Positions 1 through 7,837 of a stretch of DNA of 64,000 nucleotides are shown here, in pieces (the first letter of the stretch is position 1; every line of letters begins with the position of its first letter). The stretch spans positions 248,001 through 312,000 of the forward strand of contig MKTJ01000072.1 of assembly GCA_001898225.1 (NCBI GenBank), given 5' to 3'. The translations under genes were made by a program, and so were the position numbers. The notes under the pieces were generated by a model. The model had not been told where the DNA came from. It saw only the letters and a list, made by a program, of their open reading frames with translations, and ran no database searches. Source of the DNA: Chloroflexi bacterium 54-19 (GTDB lineage: Bacteria > Chloroflexota > Chloroflexia > Chloroheliales > Chloroheliaceae).

Positions 1-1058
1 CAAAGCAGTCCCAGGCCGATAAGATAGGCCGGGCGGATAAAGCGGGCCAGGTAAGGCGAGACCAAAAACCCGATAATCGAACCCGACATGGCCGGAATCA
101 TCCAGAGGCCCGCTTCCAGGGGTGATAGCCCGGCTACCAGTTGTAAAAACTGGGTCGAAAGGACCATTACCCCACCCGGAAACATTGTGTTGCAAAGCAT
201 GGCGAGAAGCATAATCGTGAAAGCCGGTTTCTGGAAAAGTCGTACATCTACCAACGGGTCGCTCAACTTTAGTTGCTGTCTGACAAACGCGACCCCGAAA
301 AGGATACCCACTACCAACCCCACCACCGGTAAAATACTCCAGCCATTAACGGCGATTTCTTTGATACCATAAATCAAAGGCAGGATAGTCGCCAGGGATA
401 AGATAACGCTGGGAAGATGAAGGCGGCCCGCCTCAGGGTTTTTGTATTCCGGCAGCAACCTGATACCCAGGAGGAAACCGATAACCATTGGCGGCACCCC
501 AACCAGGAAGACCGACCCCCACCAGAAATGTTCTAAAAGGAGTCCCCCTACCAGTGGCCCTAGAATCGAGCCGCTGATAAGACAGGTCAGCCAGATACTG
601 ATGGCCCTGGCGTTTTCTTTAGGGTCGGGAAACATGAAGCGAATGAGCGAGAGGGCGGCGGGGGCAATCATAGCCCCGGCGATACCGAGTAAAGCCCTGC
701 TGAAAATAAGCATCTCGGCGCTCTGGGAGAAAGCCACCAGCACCGAAATTGCCGCGAAGGCGGCGCTACCAATCAACAAAACTTTTTTGCGGCCAATCCG
801 GTCGCCGAGCGTCCCCATTGTGACCATAAACCCGGCCAGCAAAAAACCATAAATATCGGTTATCCAGAGAACCTGGGTGCTGCTGGCGTGCAAATCCCCG
901 GTAAGTTTGGGAAGGGCCAGTAACATTACAAAAAGGTCAACCGCTACCACCAGCGAGGTAACCCCCAGCACTCCCAGCCCGACCCATTCTTTGACTGTGG
1001 CCTTGCCGTTCCCTCTGGTTACAGGTTCTCCTATTTTCCCTTCATTTTCTACCATCAT
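1..1058 (-). CDS. MFS transporter, DHA2 (EmrB/QacA-like) family, partial at window edge
   Basis: Inner-membrane drug/proton antiporter-type permease. The minus-strand reading frame is open from the ATG at 1058 to the window edge, giving about 352 residues with the C-terminus missing. The start has an AGAGGA ribosome site about 7 bases upstream, and a second ATG follows directly. Visible features are an N-terminal hydrophobic segment, the MFS motif A GDRIGRKK after the second helix, and many further hydrophobic helices. The 14-helix DHA2 layout is inferred from resemblance. It lies downstream of an ArsR/SRPBCC pair on the same strand but 230 bp away, so it probably has its own promoter. The substrate cannot be told from sequence; multidrug efflux is the usual family role. 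Confidence 0.85.
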   Translation of the reverse strand, partial: MMVENEGKIGEPVTRGNGKATVKEWVGLGVLGVTSLVVAVDLFVMLLALPKLTGDLHASSTQVLWITDIYGFLLAGFMVTMGTLGDRIGRKKVLLIGSAAFAAISVLVAFSQSAEMLIFSRALLGIAGAMIAPAALSLIRFMFPDPKENARAISIWLTCLISGSILGPLVGGLLLEHFWWGSVFLVGVPPMVIGFLLGIRLLPEYKNPEAGRLHLPSVILSLATILPLIYGIKEIAVNGWSILPVVGLVVGILFGVAFVRQQLKLSDPLVDVRLFQKPAFTIMLLAMLCNTMFPGGVMVLSTQFLQLVAGLSPLEAGLWMIPAMSGSIIGFLVSPYLARFIRPAYLIGLGLL

Positions 1059-1160
1059 TTTGGTTCCTCTTTCTTTCCTCGTATTCCCAAAATTCTATGT
1101 TAGCGTCTTGCTTTTTTGCCCCTTTACCTGCCAACCCCCGAATTTTGGACAAATTCAAGC

Positions 1161-1191
1161 CAGGGTGTGAATTAGATGCGCTCACACCCTG
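1161..1191. promoter_or_regulatory. Perfect 10-bp inverted repeat upstream of the MFS gene
   Basis: CAGGGTGTGA (1161-1170) and TCACACCCTG (1182-1191) form a perfect inverted repeat with an 11-base spacer. It sits about 100 bp upstream of the MFS start and about 100 bp downstream of the SRPBCC stop. It could be a terminator for the SRPBCC transcript, although the T-rich side faces the plus strand, or an operator for a regulator of the exporter. The sequence alone does not decide. Confidence 0.5.
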
Positions 1192-1288
1192 ACTTTTAAT
1201 TTTGCCCGGTGGGTTGCCTTCGGGGAGTCTTTTAAAACATCCTTCTAGCAAACCAGGTTTGGTTGAAACTAAAGGGGGAAGAAAAAGG

Positions 1289-1726
1289 TCATTCAGCCTT
1301 GAAGGTCTGGCCCAGCGTATCCAGCAAAATGTTCATACCTTCCAGGCGGAACTGGGGTTTATCTTCATCATCGAGATAGACGCCCTGCTCGGTGTAAGTC
1401 AGTTTTGTGGTTTTCCCGGCAGCTTTGAACTCTACCGTCGCCAGGGACGCGGAAATACGGGTCTGGTCGCGGTCCATAATATAGCTGTAGACAATGCGTT
1501 CGCCCGGTATGATGTCCAGGTAGAGGGCATCAAAAGTGTAGACAGCCCCATTGTGAGAACCATGATTTACTTCCCGGCCACCCACCTGGAATTCGAATTC
1601 AGCGGCTTTTGGGAACCAGTGGGCTTTGATTTGCGGGTCGGCCCAGGCGGCAAAGACTCGCGCCGGGGCCGCGGAATAGGTACGTTCAACTACAAAGGTA
1701 TCGTGCTTTACAGACCGTTCGTTCAT
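1289..1726 (-). CDS. SRPBCC (AHSA1-like) domain protein
   Basis: This 145-residue single-domain protein belongs to the START/SRPBCC hydrophobic-ligand-binding fold, AHSA1 branch. The N-terminal run VERTYSAAPARVFAAWADP (about residues 12-30) and the following WFP segment are typical, as is the late LTYTEQG strand. The start lies two bases past the stop of the upstream ArsR gene, so the two are translationally close and surely one operon. ArsR-AHSA1 pairs are common in bacteria. The ligand is unknown and a catalytic role is not evident. It is about the normal length for the family and shows no lesion. Confidence 0.9.
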   Translation of the reverse strand: MNERSVKHDTFVVERTYSAAPARVFAAWADPQIKAHWFPKAAEFEFQVGGREVNHGSHNGAVYTFDALYLDIIPGERIVYSYIMDRDQTRISASLATVEFKAAGKTTKLTYTEQGVYLDDEDKPQFRLEGMNILLDTLGQTFKAE

Positions 1727-1728
1727 GA

Positions 1729-2100
1729 TTATCGGTTCCTTTCGTCCGGTTCTTCCGGGTGTTTATCTGGATGTTCATCTGGATGCTCATCTGGATGCTC
1801 CTCCAGGTATTTGCCGAGGAGGTCGAGGCTGTGTTCAATGCTGGCCTTTCGTTCGGCAAACCACTGTTCCGCTGAACTCAAAACCTGTGGCTCGATATGG
1901 CAGGTGCGGACCCGGCCAACTTTCTCGGAATGGACCAGGCCGCTGGCCTCCAGGATATGGAGGTGCTGAATGACAGCCGAAAGTGACATGTCAAGAGGCG
2001 CGGCAAGTTCCCGGATTGAAGCCGGGCCCCGGCTCAACCGTTCTACCATTGTCCGCCGCGCCGGGTCCGCCAGCGCGTGAAAGATTAAATCAAGTGCCAT
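1729..2100 (-). CDS. ArsR-family winged-helix regulator with EHPD-repeat tail
   Basis: A 123-residue DNA-binding repressor-type protein. The winged helix covers about residues 5-90 (FHALADPARRTMVERL, SIRELAAPLDMSLSAVIQHLHILEASGLV). It lacks the metal-binding cysteines of classical ArsR/SmtB proteins, so it is unlikely to be a metal sensor. It is the first gene of a two-gene operon with an SRPBCC protein. An excellent sigma70-type promoter and a dyad overlapping its start region suggest autorepression. The C-terminus carries four EHPD/KHPE-type repeats, which is unusual for the family, and the acidic-His tail is probably disordered. Confidence 0.92.
   Translation of the reverse strand: MALDLIFHALADPARRTMVERLSRGPASIRELAAPLDMSLSAVIQHLHILEASGLVHSEKVGRVRTCHIEPQVLSSAEQWFAERKASIEHSLDLLGKYLEEHPDEHPDEHPDKHPEEPDERNR
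1762..1797. repeat. 12-bp tandem repeat inside the ArsR gene
   Basis: Three 12-base units, tttatctggatg, ttcatctggatg and ctcatctggatg, follow each other at 1762-1773, 1774-1785 and 1786-1797. They are in frame and encode the EHPD-type repeats at the ArsR C-terminus. Being short and in frame, they could expand or contract by slippage without breaking the protein. Confidence 0.85.
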
Positions 2101-2111
2101 ATCATCCTCAA

Positions 2112-2161
2112 TAGTTAAGCATTTACTTCACTATTATAACCACAACCCTAATATCGGTCAA
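2112..2161 (-). promoter_or_regulatory. Sigma70-type promoter and dyad operator for the ArsR-SRPBCC operon
   Basis: On the minus strand, TTGACC (2161-2156) and TATAAT (2138-2133) are separated by 17 bases, a near-consensus housekeeping promoter about 33 bp upstream of the ArsR start. An imperfect dyad, TAGTnAAG...CTTnACTA, spans 2112-2133 from the edge of the -10 box into the start-site region. That is where an autorepressing ArsR protein would be expected to bind. The promoter elements are read directly; the operator role is inferred. Confidence 0.7.
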
Positions 2162-2238
2162 CCGTCTAAAAAAGTGCCATCTCTATTTTCCCAAAATAAC
2201 CTAAACCAGCTAAATACCCTGACCGGAAATCCGGAAAC

Positions 2239-3978
2239 TTAAATTCGCAACTGATAATTGTAAAGACTGGCATAGAGGCCGTTCCGGGCGATTAGCTCGT
2301 CATGGGTGCCCTGTTCGGCTATGCCGTTATCCCCCAGTACAATGATCCGCTGGGCGTTGCGCACCGTTGAAAGGCGGTGGGCAATTACAATAGTCGTGCG
2401 GTTGCTGCCTGTTAATTTCTCAAGCGAAGACTGCACGGCCTTCTCGCTTTCATTATCCAGGGCGCTGGTCGCTTCGTCGAAAATGATAATCGCGGGGTCT
2501 TTTAAGAACAACCGGGCAATACTCAGCCGCTGCTTCTGTCCACCCGATAGCTTTACCCCACGCTGCCCGATGTCGGTATCATATCCGTCCGGTAGCGCCA
2601 TAATAAAGTCGTGAGCATTGGCTTTCCGGGCCGCCTCGATGATTTCTTCCGGCTCGGCCCCCGGTTTGCCGTAGGCGATATTTTCCGCTACCGTCCCGGC
2701 AAACAGGTAGACATCCTGCTGGACAATCCCGATATGTTTTCGCAGGGACCGTAAAGTGATATTCTGGATATTTTTGCCATCAAGAGTTATCTCACCACCG
2801 CTCGCCTCATAAAAACGGGGAATTAAAGAACACAGGGTAGTTTTGCCTGCCCCCGAATAACCTACCAGGGCTACATATTCCCCGGCTTTTATATCGAGTG
2901 AAAGGTTTCTCAGGACATAACCGTAATCATCCCGGTACTTGAAGCTTACGTTTTTAAACTCCAAATTACCACGCACACATTCGATGTCTCTGGCCCCGAC
3001 CCTGTCGGTTATATCGGGGGCCACTTCCATAACCTCCATAAAACGGTTAAAGCCGGTAATCCCCTCCTGAAAGAGCCGGGCAAAGTTGACCAGGCGCTGC
3101 ACCGGCTCAACGACAATGCTGACACATAGCAGGTAAGTTACAAGGTCGGCCAGGGTCAGAGAATTACCTGCAATCGCCACCGCTCCCAGGATAATGACCG
3201 TTATCGTTATGAGTTGGGTAAAGGCGTTCATTCCGCTGGAAAAGAAGGCTTCGTTTTTGTAGCCTTCGCGCCTGCTGTCAATAAAGCGGTGGTTGGTGTA
3301 GGCGAATTTGCCCTTTTCAATTTCTTCGTTGGTAAAGGACTTCACCACCCGGATACCCGCCAGGGTGTCTTCCACCTGGGCATTGATGTCGCCGATGCGG
3401 TCCTTGCTTTTGCGCAGGGCAATATTCATCTTCCGGTTGAAATAAAAGGCAAAGACGGTCATTATCGGAAAAAATAAAAGGGTCAGGAGGGCCAGGGGTA
3501 AATTGATAGTAATCAGAATAATTATTACCCCACTTAGCTTCAACAACCCGATAACCAGGTCTTCGGGGCCGTGATGATAAAGCTCGGCCAGCGACAACAA
3601 ATCCCCGGTCAGGTGGGTCATCAACTGCCCGGTTTTGCGCTCATCATAGAAGCTAAAGGACAATTTCTGGTAATGGTCAAATAACTCCCGGCGCATGTCG
3701 CCTTCCATTTTGGCCCCCATCATATGCCCCATATAGTCCACAAAAGTGTTACAGGCCGTATGAATGACCACCAGAAGCAGCATAACTGCCCCGACTAAAT
3801 AAATCCGGGAGAGCGCCTCCGAGGTATTCATCGCCAGTAGCTCTTTGGTGATGTAGCTCGTACATAAGGGGAAAAGAAGGGTCGTAGCCGCTAATACAAA
3901 GGCGCAAAACATGTCCGTAAAAAACAAACCGGCATAAGGTTTGTAATAAGAAAGGAATTTTTTAGCTCGAAAACTCAC
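2239..3978 (-). CDS. ABC exporter, fused permease-ATPase half-transporter (MsbA/BmrA-like)
   Basis: A lipid or drug exporter half-molecule that works as a dimer in the inner membrane. I chose the GTG at 3978 because GGAG lies 7 bases upstream and the resulting 579 residues match the family. The frame stays open to a GTG at 4071 but has no ribosome site there. Six hydrophobic helices fill about residues 1-310. The ATPase domain follows, with Walker A GYSGAGKTT near 373-381, Q-loop VQQDVYLF, signature LSGGQ at 477-481, Walker B IIIFDE at 497-502 and the IAHRLS switch. All catalytic residues are present. It stands alone, so the substrate is unknown. Confidence 0.93.
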   Translation of the reverse strand: MSFRAKKFLSYYKPYAGLFFTDMFCAFVLAATTLLFPLCTSYITKELLAMNTSEALSRIYLVGAVMLLLVVIHTACNTFVDYMGHMMGAKMEGDMRRELFDHYQKLSFSFYDERKTGQLMTHLTGDLLSLAELYHHGPEDLVIGLLKLSGVIIILITINLPLALLTLLFFPIMTVFAFYFNRKMNIALRKSKDRIGDINAQVEDTLAGIRVVKSFTNEEIEKGKFAYTNHRFIDSRREGYKNEAFFSSGMNAFTQLITITVIILGAVAIAGNSLTLADLVTYLLCVSIVVEPVQRLVNFARLFQEGITGFNRFMEVMEVAPDITDRVGARDIECVRGNLEFKNVSFKYRDDYGYVLRNLSLDIKAGEYVALVGYSGAGKTTLCSLIPRFYEASGGEITLDGKNIQNITLRSLRKHIGIVQQDVYLFAGTVAENIAYGKPGAEPEEIIEAARKANAHDFIMALPDGYDTDIGQRGVKLSGGQKQRLSIARLFLKDPAIIIFDEATSALDNESEKAVQSSLEKLTGSNRTTIVIAHRLSTVRNAQRIIVLGDNGIAEQGTHDELIARNGLYASLYNYQLRI

Positions 3979-4071
3979 AAAATATCTCCGCCATACTTGG
4001 TCAGGTCCATTTCGACCTGGCCGGTAACCTGACATGACAAAAAGACACGGCGGTAGCGGCAATATATCCAC

Positions 4072-4431
4072 CGCCGGACGCCGGACAGGATAGTAGAAAA
4101 GGCAAAAAGGCAGACAAGCCCAAAACTACTCCCTGGAAGTCATGAAGTCGGCAGATACGCTAAATTAACTGAGGTCTGGGAAAATGAAACGGCGGGATTT
4201 ATCCAGAATAGATTTTAAGCTGGACAGGGAAATGTCAGCGGTAACTCCACCGGAAGAAGGAGAAGTGGTTACACTAAATAAATACCGGCTCAGTAGAATC
4301 CAGGCGCACCTTATTCGACTTTTGTGTAGTTTTTGGCATTTTGCGCCTCCTTTCCACTAAACTAAAATTTACTATACTATAACCAACAAAGTTATCATAG
4401 CAGAAAAAAGCGGTCCTGGCAAGCCGCCACT
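4072..4431. other. Intergenic region between the ABC exporter and the SDR gene
   Basis: About 360-450 bp (depending on the ABC start chosen) with no long coding frame. Its only notable content is a 21-codon minus-strand frame with a strong ribosome site (listed separately) and an A+T-rich stretch at 4360-4400. That stretch probably includes the promoter of this short frame or of the ABC gene. Confidence 0.5.
4274..4339 (-). CDS. Possible 21-residue leader or small protein
   Basis: The minus-strand frame from ATG at 4339 to TAG at 4274 encodes MPKTTQKSNKVRLDSTEPVFI. The ribosome site AAAGGAGG is perfect and 6 bases from the ATG, better than that of most genes here. The product is basic and hydrophilic with no recognised domain. 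It lies 300 bp upstream of the ABC exporter on the same strand, so it could be a leader peptide or an independent small protein. It may also be the remnant of a longer gene. Confidence 0.35.
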   Translation of the reverse strand: MPKTTQKSNKVRLDSTEPVFI

Positions 4432-5190
4432 TTATCCCCGGCCAATAAAGGGCATACCACTTGCCATTACGGTCATAAAAGGAACATTGACATCTAGGGG
4501 CAGGCCCGCCATATAGAGTACGGCCCGTGCCACATGCTCGGCATCCATGGTGGGCTCGGCGGCTACGGTGCCATTGGCCTGGAGGACGCCGTTTGTCATC
4601 CGGGCGGTCATCTCGGTGGCGGCGTTCCCGATGTCAATCTGTCCGCAGTTTATGTCAAAGGGTCGCCCATCCAGCGCGGTTGCTTTGGTAAGACCGGTTA
4701 TAGCGTGTTTAGCCGCCGTATAAGGGGCAGAATGGGGCCGTGGAGCATGCGCCGAAATCGAGCCGTTGTTGATAATGCGCCCGCCCCGTGGATTTTGCTT
4801 TTTCATGATGGCGACGGCCTGCTGGGTGCAAAGAAATGTGCCGGTTACGCAGGTATCCAGCACAGTCCGCCACTGCTCATAACTTAATTCTTCGAGGGGG
4901 ATAGCGGGGGCACCAACCCCCGCATTGTTAAATAAAACATCAAGGCGTCCGAATTTAGCCAGGGTGGCGGCAAATAAGGCCGCCACGGCTGCCGGGTCGG
5001 TTACGTCTGTAGCCATTACCAGGGTGCGCGAGTCTGAAACACCGGCTTCCCGGACGGTCTGTTCCAGTGGCGCAACCCTGCGTCCTGCCATTACGACGCT
5101 ATACCCGGCTTCGAGGAGTAGCAGAGAAGTTCGTTTGCCAATACCGGTCCCGGCGCCGGTCACCAGGGCAATACGGTCGGTTACATTCAT
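4432..5190 (-). CDS. SDR-family NAD(P)-dependent oxidoreductase
   Basis: A classical short-chain dehydrogenase/reductase of 252 residues, the normal length. The Rossmann motif TGAGTGIG is at 11-18, NNAG at 88-91, the catalytic Ser at 144, Tyr157 and Lys161 (YTAAK). The coenzyme-loop residues GRR at 36-38 hint at NADP(H) preference. The substrate is unknown; an alcohol/ketone pair is the usual chemistry. It is soluble and cytoplasmic. It sits alone between the ABC exporter and a DksA-like gene, all on the minus strand, without tight spacing. Confidence 0.92.
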   Translation of the reverse strand: MNVTDRIALVTGAGTGIGKRTSLLLLEAGYSVVMAGRRVAPLEQTVREAGVSDSRTLVMATDVTDPAAVAALFAATLAKFGRLDVLFNNAGVGAPAIPLEELSYEQWRTVLDTCVTGTFLCTQQAVAIMKKQNPRGGRIINNGSISAHAPRPHSAPYTAAKHAITGLTKATALDGRPFDINCGQIDIGNAATEMTARMTNGVLQANGTVAAEPTMDAEHVARAVLYMAGLPLDVNVPFMTVMASGMPFIGRG

Positions 5191-5277
5191 GTTTTACCTT
5201 TCCTGGGGTAGGTCGGTTCCGTCAAACAGGGCCGGTTGAATAAGGGTTTGTTTTAGATAGGGTTGGAACTGGCTATA

Positions 5278-5595
5278 TTATACCCTATTGGCCACCCCGG
5301 AACCTTCTTCTACCAACCGGCTGGCCCAGGGCAATAGTTCGAGACGCTCCAGGGGGATTGGTTTACCCGAAATTTCCGAAAGTCCATACGTCCCACTCTC
5401 GATCCGCCCCAGGGCTTTGCTAATTTCTTCCAGGTTTTCTTGCAGGTAACGCTGGCGGCTCCTTAAGGATACTAACTCTGAGAAATCACTCTCAAATTGC
5501 TGTAAGTTTACCTCGACCTGTTCAAGTTGTTCAAGGACCCGGCTTTTTTCAGCTAAAAGGCGCTTACGAAAGACATCCAATTCTTTCCGGTTCAT
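5278..5595 (-). CDS. DksA/TraR-like protein lacking the zinc-finger cysteines
   Basis: A 105-residue protein beginning MNRKELDVF at 5595. GGAG 7 bases upstream sets this start; the longer frame to 5748 has no ribosome site. An N-terminal helical hairpin (about residues 1-65) is followed by ALGRIESGTYGLSEISGKPIPLERL, which matches the C-terminal signature of DksA/TraR proteins. However, the expected CxxC pair is replaced by SEIS, and no later cysteine pair exists. DksA-type proteins bind the secondary channel of RNA polymerase; cysteine-free variants are known in some lineages. Whether this one works on polymerase is inferred only from family likeness. A long hairpin in the leader suggests attenuation. 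Confidence 0.8.
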   Translation of the reverse strand: MNRKELDVFRKRLLAEKSRVLEQLEQVEVNLQQFESDFSELVSLRSRQRYLQENLEEISKALGRIESGTYGLSEISGKPIPLERLELLPWASRLVEEGSGVANRV

Positions 5596-5617
5596 AATTT
5601 GTCTCCTTAAAAAGTTT

Positions 5618-5651
5618 CCCGTTCTTTCTCTACCTGGTAGAAAAGAACGGG
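5618..5651 (-). terminator. Leader hairpin with U-run just before the DksA-like gene (possible attenuator)
   Basis: CCCGTTCTTT (5618-5627) pairs with AAAGAACGGG (5642-5651), and the inner CTACC/GGTAG extends the stem to about 16 bp. On the minus strand the hairpin is followed by AAACTTTTT and then immediately by the AAGGAG ribosome site of the DksA-like gene. This is the form of an intrinsic terminator in a leader, so it may attenuate the gene or stop readthrough from upstream. Confidence 0.65.
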
Positions 5652-5829
5652 AAAAGAAATTATCTCCACAATTAAGCCTTGAAATAACCTTTGAAAAGCG
5701 GTCGCCTTCAAGGCATATAACAAGTAAAAGTTGGTCTTGCTGTACCAACAGCCAGAGTCTATCAAACCGCCAATAAATTTAGTAGAGTATATTAGCCGTT
5801 TCTAAACCATACTTTCGAGAATAAAAATT

Positions 5830-5866
5830 AGCCGGATGGCCGGGTAACCCTACCTGCCATCCGGCT
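5830..5866 (-). terminator. Intrinsic terminator of the monooxygenase gene
   Basis: AGCCGGATGGC (5830-5840) and GCCATCCGGCT (5856-5866) form a perfect 11-bp stem. On the minus strand it is followed by TAATTTTTATTCT. It lies about 100 bp past the stop of the flavin monooxygenase. Confidence 0.8.
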
Positions 5867-5964
5867 ATCAATATTTTATATTGCCTGTGATGCTGAACTG
5901 AAACTGAAGTAGCTATTCAGGGTTTGTCGGGGGTTGAGTGTTAAGTCGAATCAGGTGAGCCCGG

Positions 5965-7590
5965 CTAAAATAATTTGAAGCCTTCATAACCATTGGCGGC
6001 CACCTCGTCACATAACTTTCGATAGTTTCCAAGACCTCCCACATACGGCATAAAGATGCGAGGTTTTCCCGGAATATTGGCACCGAGATACCAGGAATTA
6101 GCATGCGGATAAAGGGTATGGCTGGCTACCTCGTTGACGTGGGCCACCCAGTTAGTTTCGGCCTCATCGTCAGGTTCAATGGTCTGAATACCCTGCTCGC
6201 GCAAATAGGTTAAACAACCGGCAATCCACTCAACGTGTTGTTCAATTGCAACGGGCATATTGGTAAGGACGGAGGGACTGCCCGGTCCGGTGATAATAAA
6301 AAGGTTCGGGAAACCGGCGCTCTGAAGACCCAGGTATGTAAGCGGCCCAGCCGCCCATTTTTGTTGGAGGGTTAAGCCCGCTTTGCCGGTAATGTTGATG
6401 CGGCGCAGGGCCCCGGTTAAGGCGTCAAACCCGGTGGCAAATACCACTGCATCCAGGTTGTATTCGTGTTCTTTAGTTTTAAGACCACCTGGGGTAAATT
6501 CTTCAATCGGGTCTTTGCGAATATCTACCAGGGAGATATTATCCCGGTTGTAGGTTTCGTAATATTCGGTATCAATCGGGATACGTTTGCTGCCGAGGGG
6601 ATGGTCGTCAGGCATCAACATCCTGGCGATTTCCGGGTCTTTAACAATTTCGGCAATCTTGGAACGGACAAAATCCGCCGCGTACTTATTACCCTCCAGG
6701 CTGGCCGTGAGGTCCGTAAAAGAAGCCATCATGGTTTGGCCCCCTCGCTCCCAACCCTGTTCAAATTTCTGTTGCCGTTCTTCCTCCGTTAAGCTAAAAA
6801 CCGAGGCCGGTTTCCCTACAGGGTCGACGGTAAAGCCGCCGAACGACTCGCGGTTAGCCTGGCGGATTTGCGGATAAGTGGCCTTGAACTGGGCCTGTTC
6901 ATCCGGGCTTAAGGGCCGGTTACGAGCCGGGAGACTGTAATTAGGCGTCCGTTGAAAGACTGTCAGGTGCGCGGCCTGGCGGGCGATTTGAGGTATCAGT
7001 TGGATACCGGTCGAACCTGTGCCGATTACCCCGACCTTTTGCCCGGTGAAGTCAACTTCTTGGTGCGGCCATTCGGCGGTGTAGTATAACTGCCCCTTAA
7101 AGCTATCAAGACCTTTGTAACTCGGTTTGCTGGGCGCGGAAAGACAACCAACCGCCGTAATACAATATTTAGCCGCTACCCGGTCGCCCTTGTCTGTCTC
7201 AATTAGCCAGCGGTTGGTCGTTTCAGAATAGGTCGCGGAGGTTACCCGTGTCTCAAGCTGAATGTCCCGGCGCAAATCAAACCTATCCGCGACGTGGTTG
7301 AGGTAGCGTAAAATTTCAGGCTGCCGGGGATACTTTTCGGTCCACTCCCATTCCTGTTCGAGTTCGGGCGAGAAGGAGTAAGAGTAATGCACGCTGGGGC
7401 TATCGCAGCGCGCGCCGGGGTAGCGGTTCCAGTACCAGGTGCCGCCCACCCCACTACCTGCCTCGAATTCCCGGACCTTAAACCCATTTTTTCGCAGGAG
7501 GTAAAGCATATAAAGGCCCGCGAAGCCTGAACCTATAACAACCGCGTCAAATTCGCTGGCACTCGGAGAAGACCCGTTTACTTCTGGCAT
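5965..7590 (-). CDS. Flavin-containing monooxygenase, Baeyer-Villiger type
   Basis: FAD- and NADPH-dependent monooxygenase of 541 residues, similar in length to cyclohexanone and phenylacetone monooxygenases. The FAD Rossmann motif GSGFAG is at 20-25, GGTWYWNRYPGARCD at 49-63, and the NADPH Rossmann motif GVIGTGSTG at 187-195. The type I BVMO fingerprint FxGxxxHxxxWP appears at 164-175 as FKGQLYYTAEWP, so the usual His is Tyr170. Substrate and even reaction (oxygenation versus oxidase) are therefore open. An AGGTGAGG ribosome site precedes the start. It is a single-gene unit with its own terminator. No partner gene nearby indicates a pathway. Confidence 0.9.
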   Translation of the reverse strand: MPEVNGSSPSASEFDAVVIGSGFAGLYMLYLLRKNGFKVREFEAGSGVGGTWYWNRYPGARCDSPSVHYSYSFSPELEQEWEWTEKYPRQPEILRYLNHVADRFDLRRDIQLETRVTSATYSETTNRWLIETDKGDRVAAKYCITAVGCLSAPSKPSYKGLDSFKGQLYYTAEWPHQEVDFTGQKVGVIGTGSTGIQLIPQIARQAAHLTVFQRTPNYSLPARNRPLSPDEQAQFKATYPQIRQANRESFGGFTVDPVGKPASVFSLTEEERQQKFEQGWERGGQTMMASFTDLTASLEGNKYAADFVRSKIAEIVKDPEIARMLMPDDHPLGSKRIPIDTEYYETYNRDNISLVDIRKDPIEEFTPGGLKTKEHEYNLDAVVFATGFDALTGALRRINITGKAGLTLQQKWAAGPLTYLGLQSAGFPNLFIITGPGSPSVLTNMPVAIEQHVEWIAGCLTYLREQGIQTIEPDDEAETNWVAHVNEVASHTLYPHANSWYLGANIPGKPRIFMPYVGGLGNYRKLCDEVAANGYEGFKLF

Positions 7591-7837
7591 AACCTCACCC
7601 TTATCTCCATCAAAGGTTTTAGAGTTACACGCATCTTTAATATAGTAATTTAGTATTATGTGGTGGAAAAGTTAGCAGTTTCAGCTATACAGATAGCATA
7701 AATTAAAGAATAAAGCAAGATTTTTCACCCTGTGCCAGATAGCCGGAACAGGGCTAATATAATTTTTCCTGTTATAATGACTCCAATCAAATCTTTATGA
7801 CCCAAAATTAACCTGTTGAAAGGCTCCCGGCACACCT

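Noticed and set aside
88..1170. Plus-strand open frames over the first kilobase
   Set aside because: They are antisense to the MFS exporter, which runs off the window edge and has motif A and helices.
1202..1969. Plus-strand 255-codon frame over the ArsR and SRPBCC genes
   Set aside because: Antisense to two well-supported genes and contains a repeat-derived SGCSSGC run.
3979..4071. Longer N-terminus for the ABC exporter
   Set aside because: No ribosome site at 4071 or 4035, while GTG at 3978 has GGAG at 7 bases and gives the usual family length.
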